A stretch of DNA of 64,000 bases, taken from the NCBI RefSeq assembly GCF_009900715.1, contig NZ_JAAAJC010000005.1, forward strand, positions 62,001 to 126,000. Direction: 5' to 3'. Shown here one piece after another: positions 50,636 to 59,061 of this stretch. A program made the position numbers and the translations under genes. How positions within the stretch are numbered: position 1 is the first letter of the stretch; each line of letters opens with the position of its first letter. The notes under the pieces were generated by a model. That model searched no databases. It saw only the letters and a list, made by a program, of their open reading frames with translations, and had not been told where the DNA came from. The stretch comes from Halococcus salsus (GTDB lineage Archaea; Halobacteriota; Halobacteria; Halobacteriales; Halococcaceae).

Positions 50636-52657
50636 ATGGGGTCAGCTTCCGACACCGAGGGGTTCGTCCACGAGCCGAGCCAGGAGTTCGTCGAATCCAC
50701 GAACGTCCACGCGTTCATGGAGGAGTACGACATCGCGGACTACGACGAACTGATCGCACGGACCTGTGGCGACGTCGAGGGCGTCGACGAATCGGGGATC
50801 GACTGGTTCTGGGACGAGCTCCCCGAGTATCTGGGAATCGACTTCTTTGAGGCGTACGACGAAGTCCGCGACGATTCGGACGGCCCGCAGTTCTCGGACT
50901 GGTATCCTGGCGGGAAACTCAACATCGCTCACAACACCCTCGACCGGCACGCCACGGGGGAGCACCGGGACGACGTGGCGTGTCTCTGGGAAGGTGAACC
51001 GGGGGACGTGCGCGAGGTGACCTTCGGCGACCTCCACGACCAAGCGAATCGAGTCGCGAACGCGCTCGAAGCTCGGGGCGTGGGGACCGGCGATACCGTG
51101 GCGCTCTACATGCCGATGGTCCCCGAGGTCATCGCGATCCTCTACGGCTGTTTCAAGGTCGGCGCGATCGCGGTCCCGGTCTTCTCGGGGTTCGGCGTCG
51201 ACGCCACCGCGACCCGGATCGCCGACGCCGAGCCTTCCGTCCTGTTCACCGGCGACGGGTTCTACCGCCGCGGGGGCGAGGTACGGCTGAAGGAGGCCGC
51301 CGACGACGCCATCGAGCAGGCCGGGCACGTCGAACACACCATCGTCTACGACCGGTTGGGACTCGTGCCCGACGCGGATGCTGACGACGATGGATCGAAC
51401 GAGATCCCGTGGGGCGACCGCGACGAGTCCTGGACCGAAGCCATCGAAGACGAGTCTCCCGACTACGAGACGAAGTCCCTCGATTCGGGGCAGGAGTCGA
51501 TCCTGCTCTACTCATCGGGCACGACCGGCCAGCCGAAGGGCATCGTCCACACCCACGCGGGCGTGCTGATGCAGTGTGCGAAGGAGATCTACTTCGGCTT
51601 CGACCACGAACCCGACGACAACTTCTTCTGGGTCTCGGATATCGGCTGGATGATGGGCCCGTGGACCCTGCTCGGCAACCACGCCTTCGGAGGGACGGTC
51701 GTGATGTACGAGGGCGCGCCCGACCACCCCGAACCCGACCGCTTCTGGCGGATGATCGACGACCACGACGTCACCCAGTTCGGCATCTCGCCCACCGCGA
51801 TCCGCGCGCTCCGCAAGCAGGGCGACGAGTGGGTCGAGGGCCACGACCTCTCCAGCCTCCGATTCCTCGGCTCGACCGGCGAGCCCTGGGACGAGGAATC
51901 GTGGTACTGGTTCTACGAGCACGTCGGCAACGGCGAGACGCCGATCATGAACATCTCGGGCGGCACCGAGATCTGCGGCTGTTTCCTGATGCCGCTGCCG
52001 ATCCAGCCGTTGAAGCCCTGCACCCTCGGTGGGCCAGGGATCGGGATGGACATCGATATCGTGAACGAGGCGGGCGAATCCGTTGCCGACGAGGGCGAGC
52101 GGGGCTACCTCGTCGCGCGTGACTCCTGTCCCTCGATGACGAAATCCCTCTGGAGCGGCGACGAACGCTATCTCAACGAGTACTGGTCGACGTTCACCGA
52201 GCCGCCGATGTGGAACCACGGCGACTGGGCCCAGAAGGACGAAGACGGCCTCTGGTTCCTGCACGGGCGGGCCGACGACGCGCTCAACGTCGCGGGCCGG
52301 AAGGTCGGGCCGGCCGAGGTCGAGGGCGCGCTGATGGACCACGACGCGGTGAACCAGGCCGCCGCGGTCGGCGTCCCCGACGACACGACGGGCACGGCGG
52401 TCGTGGCCTACACCGTCCTCGAAGACGACGTCGAGGGATCGGACGACCTCCGCGAGGCGCTCCGCGACCGGGTCGGCACCGACCTCGGCAAACCCTTCCG
52501 CCCGCGCGAGGTGCTGTTCGTCGAGGAGTTCCCGAAGACCCAGTCGGGGAAGATCATCCGGCGGGCGATCGCCTCGGTCTACCGGGGCGAGGAGCTCGGG
52601 GACATGAGCTCGATCGAGAACCCCGCGGCGCTCGACGCGGTCGAACGCGCTCGGTAG
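50636..52657 (+). CDS. Acyl-CoA synthetase, acetyl/propionyl type
   Basis: The 673-residue adenylate-forming ligase has YSSGTTGQPKG at 292-302, STGEPWDEESW and ISGGTEICGCFLMPL (about 410-455), ...RADDALNVAGRKVGPAEVE (about 545-563) and the catalytic Lys of KTQSGKIIRR near 640. Length and the N-terminal ACS-type domain fit acetyl- or propionyl-CoA synthetases. It is divergent (110 bases) from the SCFA transporter and likely activates its substrate. Confidence 0.9.
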   Translation: MGSASDTEGFVHEPSQEFVESTNVHAFMEEYDIADYDELIARTCGDVEGVDESGIDWFWDELPEYLGIDFFEAYDEVRDDSDGPQFSDWYPGGKLNIAHNTLDRHATGEHRDDVACLWEGEPGDVREVTFGDLHDQANRVANALEARGVGTGDTVALYMPMVPEVIAILYGCFKVGAIAVPVFSGFGVDATATRIADAEPSVLFTGDGFYRRGGEVRLKEAADDAIEQAGHVEHTIVYDRLGLVPDADADDDGSNEIPWGDRDESWTEAIEDESPDYETKSLDSGQESILLYSSGTTGQPKGIVHTHAGVLMQCAKEIYFGFDHEPDDNFFWVSDIGWMMGPWTLLGNHAFGGTVVMYEGAPDHPEPDRFWRMIDDHDVTQFGISPTAIRALRKQGDEWVEGHDLSSLRFLGSTGEPWDEESWYWFYEHVGNGETPIMNISGGTEICGCFLMPLPIQPLKPCTLGGPGIGMDIDIVNEAGESVADEGERGYLVARDSCPSMTKSLWSGDERYLNEYWSTFTEPPMWNHGDWAQKDEDGLWFLHGRADDALNVAGRKVGPAEVEGALMDHDAVNQAAAVGVPDDTTGTAVVAYTVLEDDVEGSDDLREALRDRVGTDLGKPFRPREVLFVEEFPKTQSGKIIRRAIASVYRGEELGDMSSIENPAALDAVERAR

Positions 52658-52759
52658 CGGGGATCGTTTCGCGGTGAATGTCACCATTATTTGGCGTCAA
52701 CGGGCGTTTCGAGGGCTCTCCCGCCAGACCTATACCCGTCGCGTCCCTATCCGTATTCA

Positions 52760-52957
52760 ATGACGCCCACCACCACCCACCGCCACGCGGACGATAGCAT
52801 GGGGGACAAGGCCGTGCTCTACTGTCCCGAGTGCGGTCACGAGAGCCCGATCGACGGCGACTGGAACGTCGACCACGACGCCGACTCCCTCGTCTACACC
52901 TGTCCGGTCTGTTCGACCGCGGTCACGACCCGCCCCGAGCAGGTCCTCGAAGCCTAA
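52760..52957 (+). CDS. Small CPxCG zinc-ribbon protein
   Basis: The 65-residue product contains CPECG (Cys22, Cys25) and CPVC (Cys48, Cys51), a full zinc-ribbon pair. The core LYCPECGHESPIDGDWNVDHD looks conserved. The ATG at 52760 or the in-frame ATG at 52799 (MGDKAVLYCPECG) could start it; the shorter form is the pattern I recall from relatives. It is convergent with the isomerase gene and overlaps its stop by four bases. Function is unknown. Confidence 0.65.
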   Translation: MTPTTTHRHADDSMGDKAVLYCPECGHESPIDGDWNVDHDADSLVYTCPVCSTAVTTRPEQVLEA

Positions 52958-53796
52958 CCCATCCCCTCGTCGGTGATCACCGAGTCGATCAGCCGAACGG
53001 GCGTCGCGTCGTAGGCCGGGTTGTCGATCCAGAAGCCCTCCGCGGGTTCGCGCATCACCTCGCTGCTCGCCCGGAACTCGTTCTCGAAGACGAAGCCCTC
53101 GTCGATGACTTTCGCCCCCGAACCGACCACCGTCACCGGCACGTCGCACTCCGCGGCGGTGGCGGTGATCGGGAAGGTTCCCACCCGATTGTAGAGCGTG
53201 TCGTCGACGATACAGTCCATCCCCACGAGCACCCGGTCACACTCGGGGAGGTAGTGGCCCGACGCGCCGTCGACGATCAGGTGGGGCTCGACCCGATCGA
53301 CGGCCGCGAGGGTTCGCGCACTTTTGCGACCGAGGTAGCGGGGCCGCGCCTCGGTGACGTAGACCGTGAGCTCGGCCCCGTCACGACACGCGAGTTCGAT
53401 CGCTTCCAGTACCGTGGAGGAGTAGTCGTGCGTGAGGATCGTCATCCCGTCCTCGATCGCCATCGCGCCGTACTCCGCGGCCCGGCGTTTCGCCATCTCG
53501 ACGCGTTCGATCACCCGCCGAACCGCGACCCGAACCCGGGCTTTCGCCGCGTCGATGTCGTCGAAGTCGTCGTCGAGCGCGGCGACGATCTCGCGCTGGG
53601 TGTTCTGGAGCGAGGCGTGCGAGGGGTTGGCCTGTCGGAGCGCGCTGGCGTTGCGCTCGACGTCCCGCACGAAGTCCTCGACGCTCCGGAACTCGCGCTC
53701 GGTGAGCGAGGCGAGCGCGTGGGCCGCCTTCACGGCGACCACCGAGGAGCTGTGGCTCTGCATCTCGCGGATCTCCTCGACCGTCTCGTCTATCAT
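52954..53796 (-). CDS. eIF2B-related protein, probable ribose-1,5-bisphosphate isomerase
   Basis: The 280-residue protein matches the archaeal eIF2B-alpha/MtnA superfamily: MTILTHDYSSTVLEAIELACRDGAELTVYVTEARPRYLGRK (about residues 117-157) and GMDCIVDDTLYNRVGTFPITATAAECDVPVTVVG (about 191-224), with the catalytic Cys (193) and Asp (194) of MDCI. In Thermococcus this family converts ribose-1,5-bisphosphate to ribulose-1,5-bisphosphate in AMP degradation; some members were earlier called eIF2B. No RuBisCO is in the window. The start is the ATG at 53796. Confidence 0.8.
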   Translation of the reverse strand: MIDETVEEIREMQSHSSSVVAVKAAHALASLTEREFRSVEDFVRDVERNASALRQANPSHASLQNTQREIVAALDDDFDDIDAAKARVRVAVRRVIERVEMAKRRAAEYGAMAIEDGMTILTHDYSSTVLEAIELACRDGAELTVYVTEARPRYLGRKSARTLAAVDRVEPHLIVDGASGHYLPECDRVLVGMDCIVDDTLYNRVGTFPITATAAECDVPVTVVGSGAKVIDEGFVFENEFRASSEVMREPAEGFWIDNPAYDATPVRLIDSVITDEGMG

Positions 53797-54199
53797 AGCA
53801 GGCCACTCACGGCCACACGGTTTTACTTCTCCGGCTCCACCTTTTGCTGCGGTCGCTCGTTCGCCTTCGGCTCACTCGCTCCCTGGCAAAATGTGGATCA
53901 AAAGCCTCCTCCTTCCCGTTGGTCAGTCGTCGGCCCGCTCACTCGCGCTTCGCGCTTATTCGCGGTACGATCACTCACAGCTCCGCAATCACCCCGCACC
54001 GCGACCGCCTCCGCCGAAGCCCTCGCCGCGCTCACTTCGTTCGCGGTGTTCGCTTCGCTCACACCAAGCGCCTCGCCCTTCATCCGCCAGGCCCACGACC
54101 GTACCACAACAGCCGTCGCACCCGCTCCGCGACCGCAGGCCGCACCGCCCGTCGGCGGACGACGGCCGGGCTTTTAGTCACCGGTTCCCAAGGGGTGAT
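53797..54199. other. Gap of 403 bases with repeat family I copy F
   Basis: It lies between two divergent genes and holds no protein gene that I can support. Most is the repeat below. The end (54185-54199) carries AAGGGGTGAT, a possible Shine-Dalgarno for the CinA-like gene. Confidence 0.55.
53837..54090 (-). repeat. Dispersed intergenic repeat, family I, copy F
   Basis: Reversed relative to copies A and D. 54001-54088 matches copy A 8482-8570; 53837-53945 matches copy D 46141-46167 plus 46230-46290, including CAAAATGTGGATCAAAAGC (53887-53905). It lacks the 60-base module of D. Confidence 0.75.
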
Positions 54200-54892
54200 A
54201 TGCGCGTCGCGCTCCTCTCCGTCGGCGACGAACTCCTCGCGGGCGACACGGTCAACACCAACGCGGCGTGGCTCGGCGAGCATCTCACTGAGCGCGGCGT
54301 CGAGGTCGTCCGCTCGGTCGTGGTCCCCGACGACATCGAAACCATCGCCGAGGCCATCCGCGGCCTCCACGAGCGCGCCGACGCCGTCCTCATCACCGGC
54401 GGCCTCGGTCCGACTCACGACGACCTCACGATGGACGCGGTGGCGGCGGCCTTCGACCGCGACCTCGAAATCAATGACGAGGCCGTCGCGTGGCTCGAAG
54501 AACACGGCGGCTACCACAGCGACGACCTCGCCGAGGGCACCGCGGCCCTCCCGACCGGCGCGCGCGTCCTCCACAACGAGGCGGGCGTCGCCCCGGGCTG
54601 CGTCGTCGAATCGACCTACGTCTTCCCCGGGGTCCCCGACGAGATGCATGCGATGTTCGAGGGCGTCGCCGAGGAGTTCTCCGGCACCGTTCAGTCCGTG
54701 GAGTTCGTCCACGTCGACGAACCCGAGAGCGCGCTTCTCGACCGTTTCGAGGAGCTTCGCGACCGATTCGACGTCACGGTCGGGAGCTACCCCGGCGAGC
54801 ACGTCAGAGTCAAGATCCAGAGCCCGAACGAGGAGACGGCCAAGTCGGCGGCCGACTGGCTGGCCGACCGCGTCGACCTCGTCGAGGAGTGA
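54200..54892 (+). CDS. CinA-like molybdopterin-binding-domain protein
   Basis: The 230-residue protein is a MoaB/CinA N-terminal-type domain: SVGDELLAGDTVNTNAAWLGEHLTERG (about residues 7-33), LITGGLGPTHDDLTMDAVAAAF (about 65-87) and FPGVPDEMHAMF (about 142-153). CinA family enzymes act as pyrophosphatases or as ligand-binding proteins. The C-terminal amidase domain of bacterial CinA is missing, which is common in archaea. AAGGGGTGAT lies just before the ATG and may be a Shine-Dalgarno site. Confidence 0.83.
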   Translation: MRVALLSVGDELLAGDTVNTNAAWLGEHLTERGVEVVRSVVVPDDIETIAEAIRGLHERADAVLITGGLGPTHDDLTMDAVAAAFDRDLEINDEAVAWLEEHGGYHSDDLAEGTAALPTGARVLHNEAGVAPGCVVESTYVFPGVPDEMHAMFEGVAEEFSGTVQSVEFVHVDEPESALLDRFEELRDRFDVTVGSYPGEHVRVKIQSPNEETAKSAADWLADRVDLVEE

Positions 54893-54898
54893 GCCCGG

Positions 54899-55018
54899 TC
54901 AGCGGTAGAGGTAGGCCATCCACGCGACCGCGAGCACGATCCCCGCGATGCCGACGACGAAGCCCGCGCCGTTGATGATCCCGGTCTGGACACCCTCTTG
55001 GAGGACGAGTCCGTTCAT
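54899..55018 (-). CDS. 39-residue single-helix membrane microprotein
   Basis: ATG at 55018 to TGA at 54899-54901 encodes 39 residues (MNGLVLQEGVQTGIINGAG, then FVVGIAGIVLAVAWMAYLYR). It has one strong hydrophobic helix (about 19-37). Codon use and GC3 match neighbours. It lies tail-to-tail six bases after the CinA-like gene. It is not recognised as a known family; conservation would confirm it. Confidence 0.5.
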   Translation of the reverse strand: MNGLVLQEGVQTGIINGAGFVVGIAGIVLAVAWMAYLYR

Positions 55019-55094
55019 GAGGGTCGATTACGCCCCCGACAGTATAGGTGGTTCGAGTCGGACGGCTTTTGCCGATTCCTGACCGACCCGACGC

Positions 55095-56174
55095 ATGCGA
55101 CGCGTGGGCTTCGTGGTGAACCCGGTGGCCGGGATGGGCGGCCGAGTCGGATTGAAGGGCACCGACGGGAAGGTTGAGGAGGCCCGCGAGCGCGGAGCCG
55201 AACCGCGCGCCCCCGACCGCGCTCGCGAGGCGCTCGACTCCCTGGCGAGCCACGCCGACGGGGTCGACCTCCTCACCGCTGGCGGCGAGATGGGCGAACG
55301 AGTCGCCAATGCGGCGGGTTTCGACCCCGAAGTCGTGACCCGACCACCCGACGAAACCACCGCCGACGACACCCGCACAGCCATCGAGACGTTCGCCGAA
55401 CGCGATGTCGACCTCGTCCTGTTCGTCGGTGGGGACGGCACCGCGGTCGACGTCGCCGAGACCCTCGCCGACCTCGACTCCTCGATCCCGATCCTCGGTG
55501 TTCCTGCGGGCGTCAAGATCTACTCGTCCGTGTTCGCGGTCTCGCCGCGCGCGGCGGGCCGGATCGCGGCGACCTTCGAGCGCACCGAGTCGAGGGAAGT
55601 CAACGACATCGACGAGGACGACTACCGCGCGGGCGAGGTCCACACCGAACTCAGAGCGCTCGTCGAGGTCCCCGTCGCGGAGGAGGTCCAATCCAGCAAG
55701 CAGCTCGCGGGCGGCACGGTCGAGACCCTCGCGGCGGGGGTCGCGGCGAGCGTCGAGCCCGGCACGACCTACGTCCTCGGTCCCGGCAGCACCCTCGGCG
55801 CGATCAAGAACGAGCTCGGCTTCGAGGGAACTTCACTCGGTGTCGATGTCTGGCGGGCGGACGAATCGAACGACGGCGAACTCCTCGTGCTCGACGGCAG
55901 CGCCGACGAGATCGAGGCCGCGCTCGGCGAACACAACGTCGTCGTGGTCTCGCCGATCGGCGGCCAGGGCTTCGTCTTCGGTCGCGGCAACCAGCAGATC
56001 GCGCCCGCCGTGCTCCGGCGCTCCGAGGTCGAGGTGGTGGCCTCCCGGCGCAAACTCGACGGTATCGGCATTCTCAGAGTCGACACCGGCGACCCGGACC
56101 TCGACGGCGACCTCCGGGGTTGGCGGAAGGTTCGAACTGGCCGGTTCGAACGCCGGATGATGAAGGTCGTGTAG
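55095..56174 (+). CDS. ATP-NAD kinase-family protein (second copy)
   Basis: The 359-residue protein has the superfamily GGDGTA motif (VLFVGGDGTAVDVAETL, about residues 113-129) and the later LGPGSTLGAIKNELGFEGTSLGVDVW stretch. It starts VGFVVNPVAGMGGRVGLKGTDG, typical of the AcoX/predicted-sugar-kinase branch of the NAD-kinase fold rather than true NAD kinases. So the substrate is probably not NAD. Length is longer than the true NAD kinase at 7476-8297 (273 residues). The FVFGRGNQQIAP block is also a hallmark of the branch. Confidence 0.83.
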   Translation: MRRVGFVVNPVAGMGGRVGLKGTDGKVEEARERGAEPRAPDRAREALDSLASHADGVDLLTAGGEMGERVANAAGFDPEVVTRPPDETTADDTRTAIETFAERDVDLVLFVGGDGTAVDVAETLADLDSSIPILGVPAGVKIYSSVFAVSPRAAGRIAATFERTESREVNDIDEDDYRAGEVHTELRALVEVPVAEEVQSSKQLAGGTVETLAAGVAASVEPGTTYVLGPGSTLGAIKNELGFEGTSLGVDVWRADESNDGELLVLDGSADEIEAALGEHNVVVVSPIGGQGFVFGRGNQQIAPAVLRRSEVEVVASRRKLDGIGILRVDTGDPDLDGDLRGWRKVRTGRFERRMMKVV

Positions 56175-56203
56175 CGCCGACCGACGCACGAACACGCTGG
56201 CGA

Positions 56204-57280
56204 TCACTTGTCGGTCAGCACTCGGACGTCCTCGGCGTCGAACGTCAGGTGGACGTCCCCCTCGGGCGGCCGCTCGCCACCGGTTTTGACGAGTATCGAT
56301 CGGTCGTTCCAGCGACAGTGAACCCGATAGGCGTCGCCGAGGAACTCACGGCTTTCGACCGTCGCGGCTAGCGTCGTGGTGGCTTCCCCCGACGGTTCCA
56401 CGCCCCCATCGACCACCCGGATGGCCTCGGGTCGGACACAGAGCGTCACCGGCTCGTTCGCCCCCACGACGGTGTCGTCGGAGAGCGCGACATCGGTTCC
56501 GTCGACCGACGCTCGCGGCGGGTTCGTCCCGGTCACCACCGCTTCGAAGCGGTTGTTGTCGCCGACGAACGCGGCGACGAAGCGCGAGGCGGGCTCGCGG
56601 TAGACCCGTTCGGGGGTGTCGACCTGTTCGATCCGACCGTCGTTGATCACGGCGACTCGGTCGCTGACCGCGAGCGCCTCGGCCTGGTCGTGGGTGACGT
56701 AGATCGTCGTGATCCCGAGGTCGCGCTGAATGTCCTTGAGCGTGACCCGGAGCCGCTCGCGGAGGCGCGCGTCGAGCGCCGAGAGGGGTTCGTCGAGGAG
56801 GAGTACGTCGGGTCCCGGTGCGAGCGCGCGGGCGAGCGCGACGCGCTGTTGCTGCCCACCCGAGAGGTCCTCGGGGTCGCGGTCGGCCATGTCGGCCATG
56901 TCCACGAGCGAGAGGAGATCCGCGACACGCTCGTCCGCCGTACCCTCGTCCGGTGGGTCGTGGAATCGCAGGCCGTAGGCGACGTTCTCGCGTACCGAGA
57001 GATGGGGAAAGAGCGCGTAGTTCTGGAAGACGACGCCGAGGTTCCGGTCCTCCGGCGGCACGCCGTCCATCTCCCGCCCCTCGATCCGAACTGCACCCGT
57101 CGCGGGGGTCTCGAAGCCCGCGATCGCCCGCAGAGTCGTGGTTTTGCCACAGCCCGATGGGCCGACGAGAGTGAAGAACTCGCCCTCGGCGACCGTGAGC
57201 GAGACGTCACGGAGCGCGGCGACGTCCCCGAACCGGACGGTCACGCCGTCGAGCTCGACGCCCGTCTCCTCCCGGCTCAC
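56204..57280 (-). CDS. ABC transporter ATP-binding protein (thiamine/iron/spermidine type)
   Basis: The 358-residue subunit has Walker A GPSGCGKTT (40-48), Q-loop VFQNYALFPH, signature LSGGQQQ (139-145), DEP (163-165) and a C-terminal TOBE-like regulatory region (about 235-358), as in MalK/PotA/FbpC-type ATPases. It energises the permease encoded just upstream. The GTG at 57280 overlaps the permease stop in GTGA, which decides the start. Confidence 0.93.
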   Translation of the reverse strand: MSREETGVELDGVTVRFGDVAALRDVSLTVAEGEFFTLVGPSGCGKTTTLRAIAGFETPATGAVRIEGREMDGVPPEDRNLGVVFQNYALFPHLSVRENVAYGLRFHDPPDEGTADERVADLLSLVDMADMADRDPEDLSGGQQQRVALARALAPGPDVLLLDEPLSALDARLRERLRVTLKDIQRDLGITTIYVTHDQAEALAVSDRVAVINDGRIEQVDTPERVYREPASRFVAAFVGDNNRFEAVVTGTNPPRASVDGTDVALSDDTVVGANEPVTLCVRPEAIRVVDGGVEPSGEATTTLAATVESREFLGDAYRVHCRWNDRSILVKTGGERPPEGDVHLTFDAEDVRVLTDK

Positions 57281-59061
57281 GGCTGCCACCGCCCGCCGAG
57301 CCGGTCGATCACGAGGAAGCTCGCCGCGGTCACGACTAACAACACTGTGCCCATCGCGGTCGCGGGACCGAGGCTCGGCCCCACGGACCGGTTCCCGATG
57401 TAGCGTTCGAGCGCCACGGGCATCGTGTAGGTGTTCACGCCCTGGGAGAGGAGGACCGTCGAGTCGAACTCCCCGATCGAGATCGCGAACGCGAAGGCGG
57501 CCCCCGCGAGGACGGCCGTCGCCACCAGCGGGAGTTCGACGTCGAGGAGGACCCGAAACCGACTCGCGCCGAGCGAGCGCGCCGAATCGAGGAGGCGGGA
57601 GTCGATCCCGGAGAGGGCGGGTGTGACGTTCCGGCTCACGAACGGGTAGGCCGCGACGGCGTGGGCGAACACGATGGCGACCGGCCCGCTCGCGACGAGG
57701 CGGTGGCCGGCCACCGTCGTGCCGAACACCAGCGTCTGGAGCATCCCGAGACCGACCACGACACCGCTGACCGCGAGCGGCGCGCTCATCAGGGTTTCGG
57801 CAACTCTGGACCCGCGACCGCCCCGCGCCGCGAGCACCGAGACCACCACCCCCATCGGCACCGCGAGGAGGAGGGTGCCGAGGCTGAAGAGGAGAGAGTT
57901 CCGGACCGCAGGCAGTGGTCGTATCGTCCCAACGGCGGTCGCGGCCTGCTGGCGCGCGAGGAAGGCGTAGTTCGCTGTCGTGAGTCCGTTCGGTCCCGTG
58001 AAGCTCTCGACAACCATGCTCACGAGCGGGCCGACGAACAGGAGCACCACGACGAGTCCGTAGGCGAACAGTCCGACTCGAACCGGGTCGCGGAGGGTGC
58101 GCCAGCCGACCGAAAGTCGGTGGCGGGAAAGCGTCGTGGTGCCGCGCGAACGGACCTGTCGTGCCTCGTATCTGAGGTAGAGGTAGGTCAGCGAGAGCGA
58201 GAGCACCGTCTCGATGGTGCCGAGGGTCGCGGCCTCGCCCAGCGCGAGGTCCTGCACGCGGGCGTAGAGCCAGACCTCGACGGTGGCGAGCTGGAGCCCG
58301 CCGAGCGCGAGCACGATCGGGAACGAGAGAAAGGTGAAGACGAACGTCAGCAGTGCCGCGGTGAGGACCGCGGGAGCGAGTTCGGGCAGCACGACGTCGC
58401 GAAACGCCCTGAGTCGGGACGCACCGAGCGACCGCGCGCTCTCGACCCGGCGGGCGTCGACCGACTCCCAGGCGGTCGTCACGAGCCGCGTCACGAGCGG
58501 CGCGTTGTAGAAGGCGTGGGCGAGCACGACCGCCTTGAGGGTGAACAGCACGCCGCCGACCGGGCCGAGGCCGAGCAACCCGAGGAGGTCGTTGAGCGAG
58601 CCGTTCTGCCCGAACATCGCGAGGAAGCCGACCGCGACCATGATCGAAGGGAGGACGAACGGCACGATGGTGAGCGATCGGAGGGTCCGCCGGCCGACGA
58701 ACTCGAACCGTGCGAGGAGGTACGCGCCCGGAAGTCCAACCGCGACGCTGGCGACCGTCGAGAGCGCGGCCTGCCAAGCCGTGAAGCCGAACAGCCCGAA
58801 CCCTATCGAGGGAAAACCGGCTCGAACCCAGCCACCGAGACCTGCGGGCACCCCCAACGGGTCGCGCACCGCGCCGGCCAGCACGCCGGTGTAGAAGGGG
58901 TCGCCGAGGACGTCCGCGAGCGGGCCGAGGGTGAGCCGGCCACTCCGCACGACGGCCGCGACGAGGACGCTCCCTACCGGGTAGTAGAACACGACGAGGA
59001 GTATCGCGAACGTCGCGACGACCCCGACCGGGAGCGCGAGGCGCTCCGCCCGCCGCGCCAT
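57277..59061 (-). CDS. ABC transporter permease, fused two-domain type
   Basis: The 594-residue protein is a duplicated permease: about 12 hydrophobic segments and two EAA loops, SARSLGASRLRAFRDVVLPE in the first half and SARSLGASRFRVLLDVELPL in the second. This ThiP/FbpB organisation supplies both membrane domains in one chain. The start at 59061 overlaps the binding-protein stop in ATGA; a 5'-longer frame exists to 59100 but would eat into that gene. It is the middle gene of the operon. Confidence 0.93.
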   Translation of the reverse strand: MARRAERLALPVGVVATFAILLVVFYYPVGSVLVAAVVRSGRLTLGPLADVLGDPFYTGVLAGAVRDPLGVPAGLGGWVRAGFPSIGFGLFGFTAWQAALSTVASVAVGLPGAYLLARFEFVGRRTLRSLTIVPFVLPSIMVAVGFLAMFGQNGSLNDLLGLLGLGPVGGVLFTLKAVVLAHAFYNAPLVTRLVTTAWESVDARRVESARSLGASRLRAFRDVVLPELAPAVLTAALLTFVFTFLSFPIVLALGGLQLATVEVWLYARVQDLALGEAATLGTIETVLSLSLTYLYLRYEARQVRSRGTTTLSRHRLSVGWRTLRDPVRVGLFAYGLVVVLLFVGPLVSMVVESFTGPNGLTTANYAFLARQQAATAVGTIRPLPAVRNSLLFSLGTLLLAVPMGVVVSVLAARGGRGSRVAETLMSAPLAVSGVVVGLGMLQTLVFGTTVAGHRLVASGPVAIVFAHAVAAYPFVSRNVTPALSGIDSRLLDSARSLGASRFRVLLDVELPLVATAVLAGAAFAFAISIGEFDSTVLLSQGVNTYTMPVALERYIGNRSVGPSLGPATAMGTVLLVVTAASFLVIDRLGGRWQP

